From: Xiphophorus maculatus
Lineage: Eukaryota; Chordata; Actinopteri; Cyprinodontiformes; Poeciliidae
NCBI RefSeq assembly: GCF_002775205.1
Contig: NC_036450.1
Span: forward strand, 8,926,479-8,990,478
DNA: 64,000 nt
Direction: 5' to 3'
Shown here: positions 24,601 to 36,500 of the stretch, in pieces
How positions within the stretch are numbered: the first letter of the stretch is position 1
Layout: the number at the start of each line of letters is the position of its first letter
Translations under genes and position numbers: made by a program
Notes under the pieces: generated by a model
What the model was told of the DNA's origin: nothing
Database searches by the model: none
The model's input: only the letters and a program-made list of their open reading frames with translations

Positions 24601-26740
24601 TCCTGAATATAGAACCTAGAGTTTTTTTTTTTATCCAATTCAATGTCAGACACTAACAAAAATAAAATAAAATAAAGAGTTAATGTTTTATACAATATGT
24701 GAACATACAAATATTCACATGCTGGAAAGGCTGCACAGTTTTAGGTTGTTTGATATCTGAGGGAATACAATTGTGCATTGAAGTTTAAATCTACAGAGTT
24801 GAATTCAGCCACACAGAGTTCTTAAAGGTTATTAATTAATCTAACACTTGCTAACATGTTATTACATATTAAACATATTAACATATTCAACTTCAAATGT
24901 TTAATATGAACATAGATATTTTACTTTGTAAACATATGATGAAACATAGCTGCAGGTCGCAGGCCATAGCAGCTTCTGCTTCTTGCATGAGTAAGCAACC
25001 CAAGAATGTAACCTCGACTATTATTGCTTAAGATTTTAATGTCTTTACTTGTGGAAAGTGTTGAAAGTCATAGCTGTGAGCTCAGCAAGTACGGTAAACT
25101 GAATTAACACATACGCTCATCTTTTTTTTTCTTGTTTCTATATTTAACAGGATGTGATCAGATCACAAGTATCTCATGTTATCTCTGTCCCATGACTCTG
25201 GCAGTTAAATTCTGTTTGTACCAGTAGACACAAAAAATACATGAAGTCACATCAAAGGTAACACATCCAAACTTTTATAATTGAGCCAAGTTATTTTTGC
25301 AAACGAAAATGAAAGAAAAATAATAATGAGTAATTTACAAAATATAAATATACTTCTGAAATCTAAGTCTTTTAACCCATTTTGGATTTTCTGTCAAATA
25401 GATTTTTTTATTTTCATTTTATTATAAAGTAATCCTTTTTATATATCAGATTACTATTTCAGCTTTTTCCAAAAATAAAAAATCATGGGTTAATCATCCA
25501 TCTGGGTTTTTATGGCTCTTGTGACAGAGTCAGGCTCCTGGATCATGATGATAATTATGACATTTGATGATGACGGTGTTGTAATATGACTTTTGATGAT
25601 GACAGACATGTTTTGTGTGTTAGGTAAATGCTGCTTTACTCTGTGAAATAGACAGTTGTTTCAGTCTGACACTGAGCAACTAAAGTAACTTTGCCAAACC
25701 ACTAACTATAAACTGTGAGACAAATGATTAAATAAAGTTTTAATTTTGACCTTTGACATACAAAGCCTCCTCTGCCCCCTGTCTACTTCAGCTAATTAGA
25801 AGGAATCTACGATTTAGCCAAAATGCTGTTACAGCAGCTTTTCCAGATTCTTGCTGTACTGTAAAATCCCCCTTTACCTGATTACACTTATTATTGTCTG
25901 CAGCTGTACAGGTTCAGTCTTTCATATGCAGGATATCCAAATTTGGTAGTATTTCTTCTTTATTAGCTGGTTTCCGTCACATCAAAGTCTTTGATGTTTA
26001 TGATCAAGTCTTGCATGGCAGCTCCTTTAGTGAGTTCACTGAAGAATCAGAAAAGAGAAACTGATTTTTCACTTGGTGCTTTTCAGCTCTACGCCACACA
26101 CTATCTTCACCATTTTGTGTAAAATCTTGTCAATGTTCCTGTTCCTAGTTTCTTTTTCTCCACATGACACAGACTGAAGTGAGACTAACTTAGACATACT
26201 TTAGTTGGGTTTTTGCAAGTATCAGCAATTTGATTCTGCTTGGTTCCCAAGGAGGAAATCATTCTCCTTGAGTTGACATCAGTATAGTGCAGGGCTAAAC
26301 TGTTGATTATGTTTTGGATTAATTGATTAATAATTGGATAGAAAAAGGTGCTTAACAGGAGATTATTATTATTCCTTTGTTATTTTTATAGCGTTTGAAC
26401 CAAGCAAAGCTAAAACTATGACAGTTCTCGGCCAAATATATTTACAAAGGTTATTTTTTACCTTTAATGCAAAATGTAGACACAGTGATACATACAATAT
26501 ATTTTTGAGTTAATTTCTGTTTGTCCAGCAAATGGCATTTTTGAGTTTGTATACTGTTAGTATATATTAGCTGATGATTATTTTAAAGATCAGTTCATCT
26601 TGATTACTTGGATTAATCATTTCAGCTCTGACAAAAGTTCAAAGTTTTTAAATATATGCTATTGCAGTTTCTACTCATAAGTGCAAATTGAAAGCAACAT
26701 ATGTTATAAACAGATCAAACACAGCCACACTGTCTCAAAG

Positions 26741-27784
26741 TTAGGTGTTATGAGCTTTCTCCCAGGCCTCTAGATCTGAATAAACTTTGTGCAGAGGTAA
26801 ACTGTTGTACTGTAAACATATCTTGCACAGCCTTTCCCTCCAGTCTGTATACACTTTCACCTTCCAGTGTTTTTTCCAGTTAAAATATTCCTCATATTTC
26901 TTCCTGTCCTCTGCAAGCCTTTGAAGATACTTCCCCAGTTCTTGTACTGATGAAAACTCATCGACATGGATAAAAGAATGTTCTGGAGCCACAGCTTTGT
27001 AGTCACTTATTGGGGGTCCTAGTACAACGGGTACAGCCCCTGCTTTGTAAGCATTCTGCCACAGCTTCTCAGTCACATAATCTTTTGCCAGAGTGTTCTC
27101 AAAAGCCAAGTAAAAGTAGCAGCGAGAGATTGTTGGTAAGAGGTCTTCAGAGGAGAGCGGCAATTTATTCCAGCGTCCATAAACCTTCACAGGAACCGTG
27201 GCACTGAGTTCTTTGTAGACTTGGGTTCTTCTGTGGTGGTTCCTGTAGTTGCTGACCACCCAGCAGACCAAAGAGGTCTTATTTATATGGCTGTCCTCCA
27301 CCAAGTTACTTTCAGTCTCTAAAGGTAACAGTTCACCAAAGGGTATGGTCACATCAGCATCTCTCCTGTAGGAAATGGTCATGTTGAAGATATTTGCAAA
27401 CTTCTTTAAGTTTCCGTTGTGAGCAGGAGACTCCAGTGACATCCAGGCCCATCTCTGGCCTTGTGGACGTGGGAGTTCGGTTGGAAGCTGCTGGCTTCCC
27501 TGTATCAGTTCTCTGTTGTGGAACACAACAACATCAGCTGAGGGGAAAAAGGAGCGCTGATCCACCAGTAAACAGTTTGGTATTTTGTACAGATCCCAGC
27601 ACACATTTCCTTTTAGACTGTACGAGCGTCCAAATGGCCACTTCCACAGCAGGATGGTCACGTTTGCAGTGTTTTTCCAGTAATTGTAGGTGTTTGCGTC
27701 CCACCATCCATTGTGAAGACACAGCAATAAACCACTCAAAATGCAGACGACAAGTCCTCTCTTCATTGAACACCATTTCATCAT
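26741..27784 (-). CDS. Alpha-1,3-fucosyltransferase, Fut7-like, copy 2
   Basis: A 347-aa GT10 enzyme with the same topology as copy 1: signal anchor at about residues 10-24, then NVTILLWKWPFG, the core SYRRDADVTIPFG, YLAFENT-KDYVTEKLW and AVPVVLGPP. The catalytic domain is nearly the same as copy 1 at DNA level, but the first 40 residues and the flanks are not related. Changes cluster next to the acceptor-side WPFG segment (RSYSLKG here, DMLTLKG in copy 1) and at the last residues (AWEKAHNT here, AWDKEGYRP in copy 1). The coding region is a single exon with an acceptor (TTAACAG) 18 bases before the ATG, so a 5' non-coding exon is expected. The first of two adjacent ATGs is taken as start. The gene is intact with no frameshift. 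The call as fut7-type rests on sequence resemblance and on the npdc1-clic3 neighbourhood. Confidence 0.93.
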   Translation of the reverse strand: MMKWCSMKRGLVVCILSGLLLCLHNGWWDANTYNYWKNTANVTILLWKWPFGRSYSLKGNVCWDLYKIPNCLLVDQRSFFPSADVVVFHNRELIQGSQQLPTELPRPQGQRWAWMSLESPAHNGNLKKFANIFNMTISYRRDADVTIPFGELLPLETESNLVEDSHINKTSLVCWVVSNYRNHHRRTQVYKELSATVPVKVYGRWNKLPLSSEDLLPTISRCYFYLAFENTLAKDYVTEKLWQNAYKAGAVPVVLGPPISDYKAVAPEHSFIHVDEFSSVQELGKYLQRLAEDRKKYEEYFNWKKHWKVKVYTDWRERLCKICLQYNSLPLHKVYSDLEAWEKAHNT

Positions 27785-27802
27785 TTTAGTGTAAAGTTTC
27801 CC

Positions 27803-30018
27803 CTGTTAATAAAAAAGAAATGAAACTGGTTATTATAGGTTTGACAATGTTCTGATTTACTTGAGATTTGCTGTTGCAAATTGAAATATTGTTAATTTCC
27901 AGATATTTCTATTAATCTCATGTTCTTTTGATGAGAAGATACTGTAAATATAATTCAATAAGAGTTGGACAGGAGACGTGCAGGTGCTGTGTGGCCCCCG
28001 CACTTCCTCTGCTATTTCAATACTGAAGACAGGCAACATCCTCCCTGCGACTCTGGCATGGAGTAAGCTAGACGCGTAAGTAAGTAAGTCTATGTCTAAA
28101 GTCTATTAAAATTGCAAATTAACTAGCGAAGAGTCTTGATCTCAATTTGACAGAACAACTTTAGGATGAATTAAAGACTATAAACCAGACCAGATTAATA
28201 TATTTAGTTTCAAAATGTCTAACCAGCAACGTGCAAACCCAAGCATCAACGGTGTCACTGATTCTGCAAAGGTGTCACTTGGCTGCAAGTTCACAGCTCC
28301 ACCTACCACCTACTTAGTAGTATGTGTTGTATCTAAATGCAGGTTATATCTCTATGTTTCAGTAACATATAATCTAAACTAAGAGTCTTTGTGGTTGAAC
28401 TGACCTGCAAAGAAATGTGTGCATGTCAGGGTGCTTACATTCCAGAGCTGCAGTCTGCCATATATGGAGATGGGCACACACAAGAGGCGATTAAATATAA
28501 TGATGCCAAATATGGGAAATTGTTTGTGTGCTGCGTCCACACCTATGAAGACGCAGAGTGACTGTGGGAGGAGTGGATGAGGGAGGGGGGACTCTTAATG
28601 GCTCCAGATAGGTCTGTAAATGTGGCTTGTTTAATAAATATGTTTATTTACCTCAGACTATCAAACAGAGTCTTCACTGCACAGGCATAACTTAGACAGT
28701 GCAACCCCAAGTTCATACTCTTCAGACATTTAACTTAAATTGAAACAGTTTTATTCAAACTAACTGTAACTCTAAGAGCTCCCCCATTTGGTATTTGTCC
28801 TCAACAGTTAACATTTTAAATATTCAGAGTCATCTAAAATGGGAATATATTTTCACGTTTTCATTAATACATGGCCTGTCACTCAATTATGGTTGAACTT
28901 ATTTGAATGCATTGAAATACACATTATTTCCTTTATTCTCTTGATGTATCAACTTACATTTATTAGCTTGCAGATTTAAATTGCTTCCTTTAAACCAGCT
29001 AAACTGTTTTGTCGGTTCTGGTTCTTTTCCAAAGCTGAGACTATAGGAGAGACCGCGCATTTATTTTAATTTTAGTTATGAATACAATATTAAGTGCCTC
29101 TCTGGAGACACAATCTTGTCTCTGATGAAGACAATAGTATACAATATTTGGTACATTAATATTTTAACTGTATGATCGTTGCTGCAGTTCCGCTTTTTTT
29201 TTGACTGTCAATTTGAAAACACCCCTTCCAGTTGCATACAATAAGATTTACTGATGTACAGTTTTCCTTTGTTAAAATTTTATTCCGGACAAGAAGAAAA
29301 TTACTGTTGCATGCTTGTCCTTCAAGCAAACTTAGACTATTGTTGGATATTTTTACCTAAACACTGGGTCAAAATTCTGACTTATTTTCTTAGGATTAGA
29401 CAAGACACTAAAAGAAGCATTGTCATCTTCACAGGTGGCCATCTTTAGACAACAACCAGACATAATCGAATTTCTACCACAAGATGAAATAAATGGTTTG
29501 ATTGCAACCTTAAATATATTTATTTTAATCTCAACAATACTGTTTTTGTAATCCATGTATTTTGTCAGGTCATCTAACAAACCAATGACAAACTAAGTAC
29601 CGTACATCATTCAATTCTGCCACAACCCCCATCAAAAATGTAATATATTTGAACATTTTTCGCAAAAGCATAAAATGTCACAGAAGATTGCTGCTGTATT
29701 TCCTTTTTTCTGTGAAAGATGAAGTGTGTTCTTTCCTTAGCATGAATTGTAAAACTGACTCAGAACAGGATATGGTAAAAGATTTACTTTCTCAAGTCTA
29801 AAAGCTGATAATCTAACATTTCACATGTACTTTTTATAAACACGTCACAAACAACATTAGTTCCACGTGTAAACTTATGCTACTTGTCCCATGTTGTCAA
29901 AATAAAATAGAAATAAGAAAAAAAGACGAATATGAGGAAACAACAAACTTCATCAGACATCCTGCACTGACCAAAATCACACACAAAAGAGAGAACTTCA
30001 CAAGCTTCAACCACCTAC
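27803..30018. other. Probable 5' intron of fut7-like copy 2 and unassigned sequence
   Basis: No coding exon is recognised. The region lies between the copy 2 coding exon and a possible distal 5' exon at 30019. The sequence is ordinary and AT-rich. Confidence 0.35.
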
Positions 30019-30118
30019 CTGATAAGAAGCGGACTGGTAGTAGTCGTCAGTCGACACCAAACCCAGTTCGTGGTTACTGTTGGTTGTGAAACACCACAGA
30101 GCTTCAGCTGCATAAATA
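30019..30118 (-). promoter_or_regulatory. Possible promoter and 5' non-coding exon of fut7-like copy 2
   Basis: On the minus strand a TATA-like TATTTATG (30111-30118) is followed, at a suitable distance, by a short GC-balanced stretch. That stretch ends in a strong donor (ATCAG/GTAGGTGG, exon edge 30019). This could be exon 1 spliced to the acceptor at 27802. No transcript evidence is available. Confidence 0.3.
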
Positions 30119-30119
30119 C

Positions 30120-32263
30120 CACCACCCTTTTAAGGAAGCTGAGGAGCAGTGATGTCTTCTTTGAGTCACTTGTGACACCTCAATACGTCTACATCTTTAT
30201 CAATTTTTTCTTTGTAACGACAGCAATTTCTGTTCAGATGTTTTCGATAACAGCCGTCTTCCTTGTGAGAGCAGACGTTTTCAGCATGTGTCTGTAGTAA
30301 TGCAGAAAGAGGAAGTGTAAAATGTGATCTACAGGGGAGATCACATTTACACATGGGGCACTTAAATGAGTCTTTCAGAGATCTTTCATTCCCTTTATCA
30401 GTTGTCTTTGGCATTGTATTTTGTGAACCCCTAAGTCTACTGTAGTCTCATTTTCCTCAAGTGGACTTTGCAGTTGTTTGGAAATTTAAAATATTAACTG
30501 ACGCAGTCTTTCAAGAGAGATCTCTGTTGATTTCTATTAAAAAGAAGCTTTCAGAAGCTCAGCAGGCAGCGGTCTTCATTGTCTTACACTTATCTTTATA
30601 ATAAATTTCACAAGGTGACAACATGGCCACATGAGCAGACACAGGAAAGTGAATATGGATACCTTGCATATACATACTGTGCTGCTCCTAAGTTCAAATA
30701 GATTTACTATGGACATGAATGTCGTTGATAGAACTATATTCATATTGATACATCCATTATCTGTACTTGCTTATTCTTCCAGAGACTTAGGGATGGAGTT
30801 TTTGGGTGGATCAAGGAGGTCACAAAAAACTTAGAACTTACTTGCCTTGGTTAAGGTTAGTGTTTCTAATTCAGCATTAAAAAAGACTGGACCAAAATAG
30901 CTGCCATTGGGATTTGGTTTAATGCAGTTTAAATCAGTTCAAAATCAACCATATCAACCACAAATCAATGTCAACAAGAATTATTATAATCTAAATAAAT
31001 AAGGCAATACTATTTGGAAAACCCAAAAATGAACTTGGGCAAAAATATATTTCGAGCGTTTTATTTATTCTGCGGAATAGATTTACCGGAAATAGGTGTG
31101 TGTGAGAAAAGGAACAGGAGTTAAATTTACTTTCGTATGCAAGGAAATAGGCACTGCCAACTGAAACAGGATGTAAAGTAACCACAAACTTGAAAAGGAA
31201 GCACAACATAAAAGCCCTAAACAACTGAATTAGGGTAAGTAACAAAAATACAAACATGAACATAAATTGAACTAAAAAATATGTGTCATACAAAAAGCAG
31301 CATGAGGGCTCTTAATAGCAATCTGCAGAATATTCAGACTGTCAGAGCTTTACAGTTTATTTAAGATATGTTAAATATCCCTCACCCATCAAAGCTTTCT
31401 GTCAAATAATACTAAAACCTTCCCAATAAAAAACAAAAATGTAAAAGGGTTATTCAGTTAATATTTGGGGAAACAAACATTAACTGCAACAGCATAAATT
31501 ATTTATGCTGCTGCAGATACACAACTGCTGCTAGCTTCAAAAACTGTACAATTATGATCATGCTGACAAGGTAACTTCGTCTTTGTGTCTAATGATATTT
31601 GCCGAAGTATAATTTATATAAATAACTATTGACTGGATAAAACTGAGACGTTAGCAATGAGGGAAAATAATGGACCCAACAAGACTTTCTGTATTTGTGC
31701 AACCTGCTCAATATTTGAAATACCTTCACATTTACTAGCCCAAAGATGATCATCTGAAACTTTGCCATGCTTTGGTAGTTGCCTTAATATTAAAGAGCCG
31801 CTAGGTGGAGACATTTTTCTCCAGAGTTTTCTGCACGAAAAAGTGAAACCACGTATTCTGAGTGGGGAAGTTGTGCATCTTCTGGTGAATCCAAAGATTT
31901 TCTCTTTGAATCGTCAGGACGGTGTGTAATACAAAATTAAAACAAATTAACATATTTATTTGTGCCTTTTTTAACATCTCTATTTTTCAATTATTACCAC
32001 AAATAACTTACAGAAAAAACATGCAAACTACCGAACTGGGCACTTTCAGAAATGTGCACATAGCATGGTAAGTTTTTTCTTCTTCTGTTTTTTTTTTTTA
32101 AACCTGTCTAACTCTGACCTGCATCCCTGTTCCTGCTAGACTTCCTGTGTCTTGTTTTTTTCTTCTGTCGCTCAATGCCGTTTTTTGACCCATCGCCTAC
32201 ATTTCTCAGCATTTGTTACTTTTTACCTTTTTTTAATGACTTGTTATACTCTTCCTTGTCTAA
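30120..32263. other. Gene-free intergenic stretch
   Basis: No conserved coding pattern on either strand. The short frames here (for example 30166-30414 minus, 30991-31293 minus) are low-complexity or hydrophobic chance frames. Confidence 0.4.
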
Positions 32264-32865
32264 GTTAAAGCTGCAATATAGAACCTTTATATATATATTT
32301 TTTTTACATATTTATTGAAACTGTAAGTATGTTGTGACAGTGTGATATGAGACATAATCTGTGAAAAAAATTAGCTCCACTGCCTTCTTCCAGTGCTTAC
32401 TAGAAACAAGCAATCAGAGTCAGGAGGCGGGGTTTGCACTGTCAATCACTTTCCCTGTGGCACTGCCCTGCCCCCGGGTCTCTTGCCCTCTTGCTCTTAG
32501 CTATGCTGCAGACAGGAGAGCCTGTTGTGAATACTCATGCTAGCTAGCATGGCTGCCGATGATAGCGGATAAACTGTTTTCTAGTAATGGTAAGATTTTT
32601 CTCAACTATTAGCACATTGAGCAATGAACACATGAAGTTGATTGACAGCGCTAAGACCCGCCTCCAGGCTCTGCCTAGTTCTTTTGGGCCAGGAGAGGTG
32701 CATTTCTTTAGACAGCAGTAGTCCCTCTGGAAGGAGGTGGGGGAGATTAATCTTTTTATAGATTATCTGTCTCATAACATACTGTTATGACATGCTGACA
32801 GTTTTAACAAATATATAAAAAACATATTTTTTTAAAATAAAAATGACATACTGCAGTTTTAAGTG
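32264..32865. mobile_element. MITE-like element with long imperfect terminal inverted repeats
   Basis: The left end TAAAGCTGCAATATAG is mirrored by TAAAACTGCAGTATGT on the opposite strand at the right end. The similarity continues inward: the left GAAACTGTAAGTATG...GAGACATAATC pairs with the right GATTATCTGTCTCATAACATACTG...CTGACAGTTTTAAC. The centre is GC-richer (GGAGGCGGGG against CCCGCCTCC). No transposase is present, so it is non-autonomous. The target duplication and superfamily are unclear. Confidence 0.65.
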
Positions 32866-33120
32866 TTTAAACCACATGGCATTTGCTGCCTGATCCTGGA
32901 AATGTTTTGAGTCATATGCTATAAACCTTTTATTTTCAAGACACATTACAAATATTTTCGTGAATGCTACAAAAACTTAAATATGTACTCTGACACCAGA
33001 GCACACAAAAAAAACATTTTTTAACAACATTTGTAAAGAAACAACCAAAATAACATTTGAGAATAACACATAACTATGGAACCACTAAGGGAACATTAAA
33101 AGAAAAACTAAACAAATACA

Positions 33121-33290
33121 TTTCTCGTACATACCAGAGACTTTCTGGTGCGTACCAGATAGTATCTTGTGCACACAAGATAGTATACAGCTTGGACGAG
33201 ATAGTATGTGCTGCACACGAGTCTGGTGCTCACCAGAAAGTATCTGGTGTCACGAGAAAGGTACCTTCATTGTTCTTTGAGGGGTTCTGT
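33121..33290. repeat. Degenerate array of short palindromic units
   Basis: About seven diverged units alternate an AGATAGTATCT-like half-palindrome with a GTGCGCAC-like one (for example ACCAGATAGTATCTTGTG, ACAAGATAGTATAC, ACGAGATAGTATGTG, ACCAGAAAGTATCTGGTG). Such units could fold individually or together. Confidence 0.65.
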
Positions 33291-34369
33291 ACATACCGGC
33301 ATCTGGAAAGATTCTTCCAGTAGTAGATCCAAATGTGACAAGTGAGTTCCCCTATGCTGGATATTAGAAAAACATGTGTGGGTCACCTAAGAGGAGAGCT
33401 GTGAACCAGAAATTTTACAATACCAAGTGGAAAATCTCCTCCAACCCAATCTGTGACTGCTGAAAGTGAAATAATAGTTGCTTTAACAAAGTATTAGTCA
33501 AACAGAATGCATACAAGTGTAACCAGATATTTGCAACTTATAAATAATTTTCACCATAACATATTTCTGTACTTCGTGTTTGAATTGTACAGGATATATA
33601 TCTCAACAGAATTGGAAAAAGATTTTAAATAGTTTATTAAGGTCTGTTTTCAATACATCACAAAAATGGCATTTTAAAGTGACATGAATACACATGTGAG
33701 GGCCTCTTAAACCATTTATTTCTTTGCATAAATTATTATAACTTTGTAGTTGTTCAACTCTTTATAAGTCTTTCTGACTGGTTTAGCACATTTTGTTTCA
33801 GTATTGTTGTAGGAGATCCTTTGGTTCCTTCAAAATTTGACTGGACCGAAAGAGTGAAACAGTTCATTGCCTCTTTTAGTTACATATTGAGTATTGCACC
33901 ATCTGTTGTTGCAAGAACCAAAACCTTTCCTCTGATACTTTTGCAACCCCAGCAAACATGTAGAGATTTATTTCCCTATAGCATTGTCTTGTTCTTAACT
34001 GCGTTTTAAGCTAATCTGGTTTTGTTACAGCAGTGATAACATTTTAAGGAAATAAATTTCTTGAATGACTTTCTCCTCACTCCTTATTTTATTGATTTTT
34101 TTACACCCGTTTTATTTTATTTGTACTCATAATATGGAAACCTTCATTAGCTGTTCTGATACAGTATGTCAACAACTCTCTTGTTGTATTAATTGCATAT
34201 CATTATTAGATTGAGATTAATGTTTTCAAAGTTTGTTGCATAATTTCTCATTTTATTTATTCCAGTATTATTTGGATTGAAAAGGTGAATGTCTTGTAAA
34301 ATTATTCGCACCTCTTGAACAAGAAACTTCTGAAGCTCTTATGAAATTTCTAAAACTTTCTAGTTAAGT

Positions 34370-34457
34370 CTAGTCAAAGTTTATTTATGTAGCACATTTA
34401 CAACAATCTCAGCTGACCAAAGCGCTTCACAATAATTACAGAAAATTATTGTGAAGC
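34370..34457. repeat. Interspersed-repeat fragment ending in a perfect 14-bp hairpin
   Basis: The piece TTTATTTATGTAGCACATTT followed by GACCAAAGCGCTTCACAA resembles a common teleost interspersed repeat (related pieces lie near 34805-34860 and in pnpla7 at 47085-47580). It ends in a stem of 14 bp (34424-34437 with 34444-34457, loop ACAGAA). Confidence 0.6.
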
Positions 34458-34794
34458 ACTACTTCACAAATAATAAGAAAAAAATATTTTTTTTATTATT
34501 TTATTAATAAGAAATTAATAAAATTATTTTCTTATTAATTTTATAATAAGACATGAAAAATTAGAAAATATATTCAAAACTCTTTTAATGGTTTGCTTCA
34601 CAAATGTTTGCCTGTTGGTAAAAAATAAATAAATACATTTCTAGTGTCGATGGTGAATTAGAATATTTTTGTATCTTAATGAAAAACTTCAGTGTGTTAA
34701 ACGTTTAGTTGTGCATCCCATAAAAAAAGCAAAAATGAAAGAAATTACCTTGATATTTGAATCTGTTTCAGACAAAGTATCTTCAATGCATGAG

Positions 34795-34865
34795 ACAAGG
34801 CAAGAATAGTTTTTCTGTAAAGCACATTTCAGCAACAAGGCAATTCAAAATGCTTTACATCACGT
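34795..34865. repeat. Interspersed-repeat fragment
   Basis: The motif TAAAGCACATTTCAGCAACA followed by CAAAATGCTTTACATCA is a recurring fish repeat motif, similar to the fragment at 34370. Confidence 0.5.
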
Positions 34866-35974
34866 GTCAAACTCAGCGATTACTTAATTTTTGTTTTTAT
34901 TTATCTAAGGAAAGTCAGGGTAGATCCAGTCAGTCTATGCATCTACTCATCCCTCAAGTTGTCAAGGTACGTGTGTTGGAAGACGGACCAAAACTGAGAC
35001 AGGAGCTGGGAGTGTGGATCATTGTTAGAATATTCTAATGACATTAAAAAAAAACCAACTAACAAAAATCATAGGAACAGGGCAAGCATGGTGATGAGAG
35101 GAGAACACAGGAAAGTGACAGGAGAAGATGAAAGAATCCAGCCAGGAGTGACTAAGAATGAGAGGCTTAAATACTAGGGAGGTTGAATGCTGAACAAAAG
35201 ACCTGGGCTGATGAGCTATCTGACAGCAGGTGTGAGTGGAAGAAGCAGGAGGGAGACGAGGGCAGTCTCGGTACTGTGGTGAAGAAAACCAGACTGAATG
35301 ACATCAAAACAGTTGGTCATAGTTATGTAACTATTTAACTGTTGAAATAATGATGCATACTGAACAAATAGGCTCTTTGAGATCAACATGTTTTCAAAAA
35401 CATTGAGGCTGTGGTTGATTTCTCCCCTCAGACATATTTTGGGCTTCCTCATTAAGAATGAAAAGCAGGAAGTGTTTTGCTGTGTTTCATTCAGGGACAG
35501 CACCTTTCTGAAAGATCTGAAACAAAAAACACACATTTTCTTTTACAGAAACCTGCAGAGTTTGTTCCTTCAACGTGTGAATTCCTTAGCTCAAAGTCAC
35601 TGATGAATGACAACTGCTCACAAACACACCCTTTTCACTAGTGACACCTGTGCGGCTTAAAGTATACCTACTGTGAACTTCCTGGTTTTTTTTATCGCCC
35701 TAAATCAATCTTCTTAGCTTACATCCATGCTTTTCTTTGTGTCGCTTTACTTTTTTGTTTTTTTTTAACACATTTTCAGCCAGCTTTAAAGGACCAAAGC
35801 TGACAGTATGAAAAATCAACAAAGTAGAATGAAGAAACAGAGCCACAGAAAACAGCAAGGAGATACAGAAAGAGAGAGAAAAAGAGAGGAGGAGACAGCA
35901 AACACAAACACAGCTCCAGGTTTGGTGCTTTTATCCAAAACATTAAAAAAGTGTTGTTGTGAAGGAGTCATTCG

Positions 35975-36500
35975 CAGTGCCTTGCAAAAGTGTTCATATC
36001 TTTTGTTTTTCCCCATTTTGTCACACTGTAACCACAAACTACTTTTTTTGAAAAACAATGCTGATTGTCTATAAATCTTACATAATTTTTTAAACCTTTA
36101 AGTGGCCACAATTGTAAGGCATGCACCTTTATGAGCTGAGCTGTAGAATCAAGTATGTTAGCTGCACCCTTGAAAAACTGGTCAGATTTTTTCCACTACT
36201 GACCAAATCCAAAAGAAACAAGAAACCCGTTGAAAGAAAGTCTAGTCCCATTTGTTTTGCTCATATTAGACCAAAAAGTATCAAGCCAAAATGGGAAACA
36301 CGATGTGTGGCTATGAACTGACAACACACATCACCTTGAAACATGGTGGTGGCAGCATCAAGCTTTGGGAGAGCCTCTTTTCAATAGGAGCAGGAATGTT
36401 GGATGCAGCTGATGGGACGAATAACAGTTTGCAGCTAGACCATCTTTTTAAAAAGTGATAAAAATAAAAAAATATATATACTTCCTCTTCCCTCCTCTTC
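35975..36500. mobile_element. Decayed Tc1/mariner-like element
   Basis: The left end reads CAGTGCCTTGCAAAAGTGTT and continues with a CATTTTGTCACACTGTAACC-type stretch, typical of fish Tc1-like terminal repeats. Further in, ACATGGTGGTGGCAGCATCA is a well-known transposase-coding segment of this group. The frame is broken and the right end is not clear. Confidence 0.6.

Larger units (their letters stand above)
20149..26740. other. Region between the two fut7-like genes
   Basis: 6.6 kb with no further fut copy or other gene that I could recognise on either strand. It includes a TA/CA microsatellite (about 20938-21000), AT-rich stretches and many short chance frames. Apart from the putative 5' exon and promoter of copy 1, nothing is supported. 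Confidence 0.4.

Noticed and set aside
20149-26740. A third fucosyltransferase copy or pseudogene between the two fut genes
   Set aside because: I searched for the core motifs (FEN-DY-TEK, VPVVLGP) on both strands and saw none.
27394-27789. Plus-strand 131-codon frame opposite fut7-like copy 2
   Set aside because: Antisense shadow of the conserved catalytic exon.
33121-33290. CRISPR-like array
   Set aside because: Units are degenerate, palindromic and without unique spacers, in a vertebrate genome.
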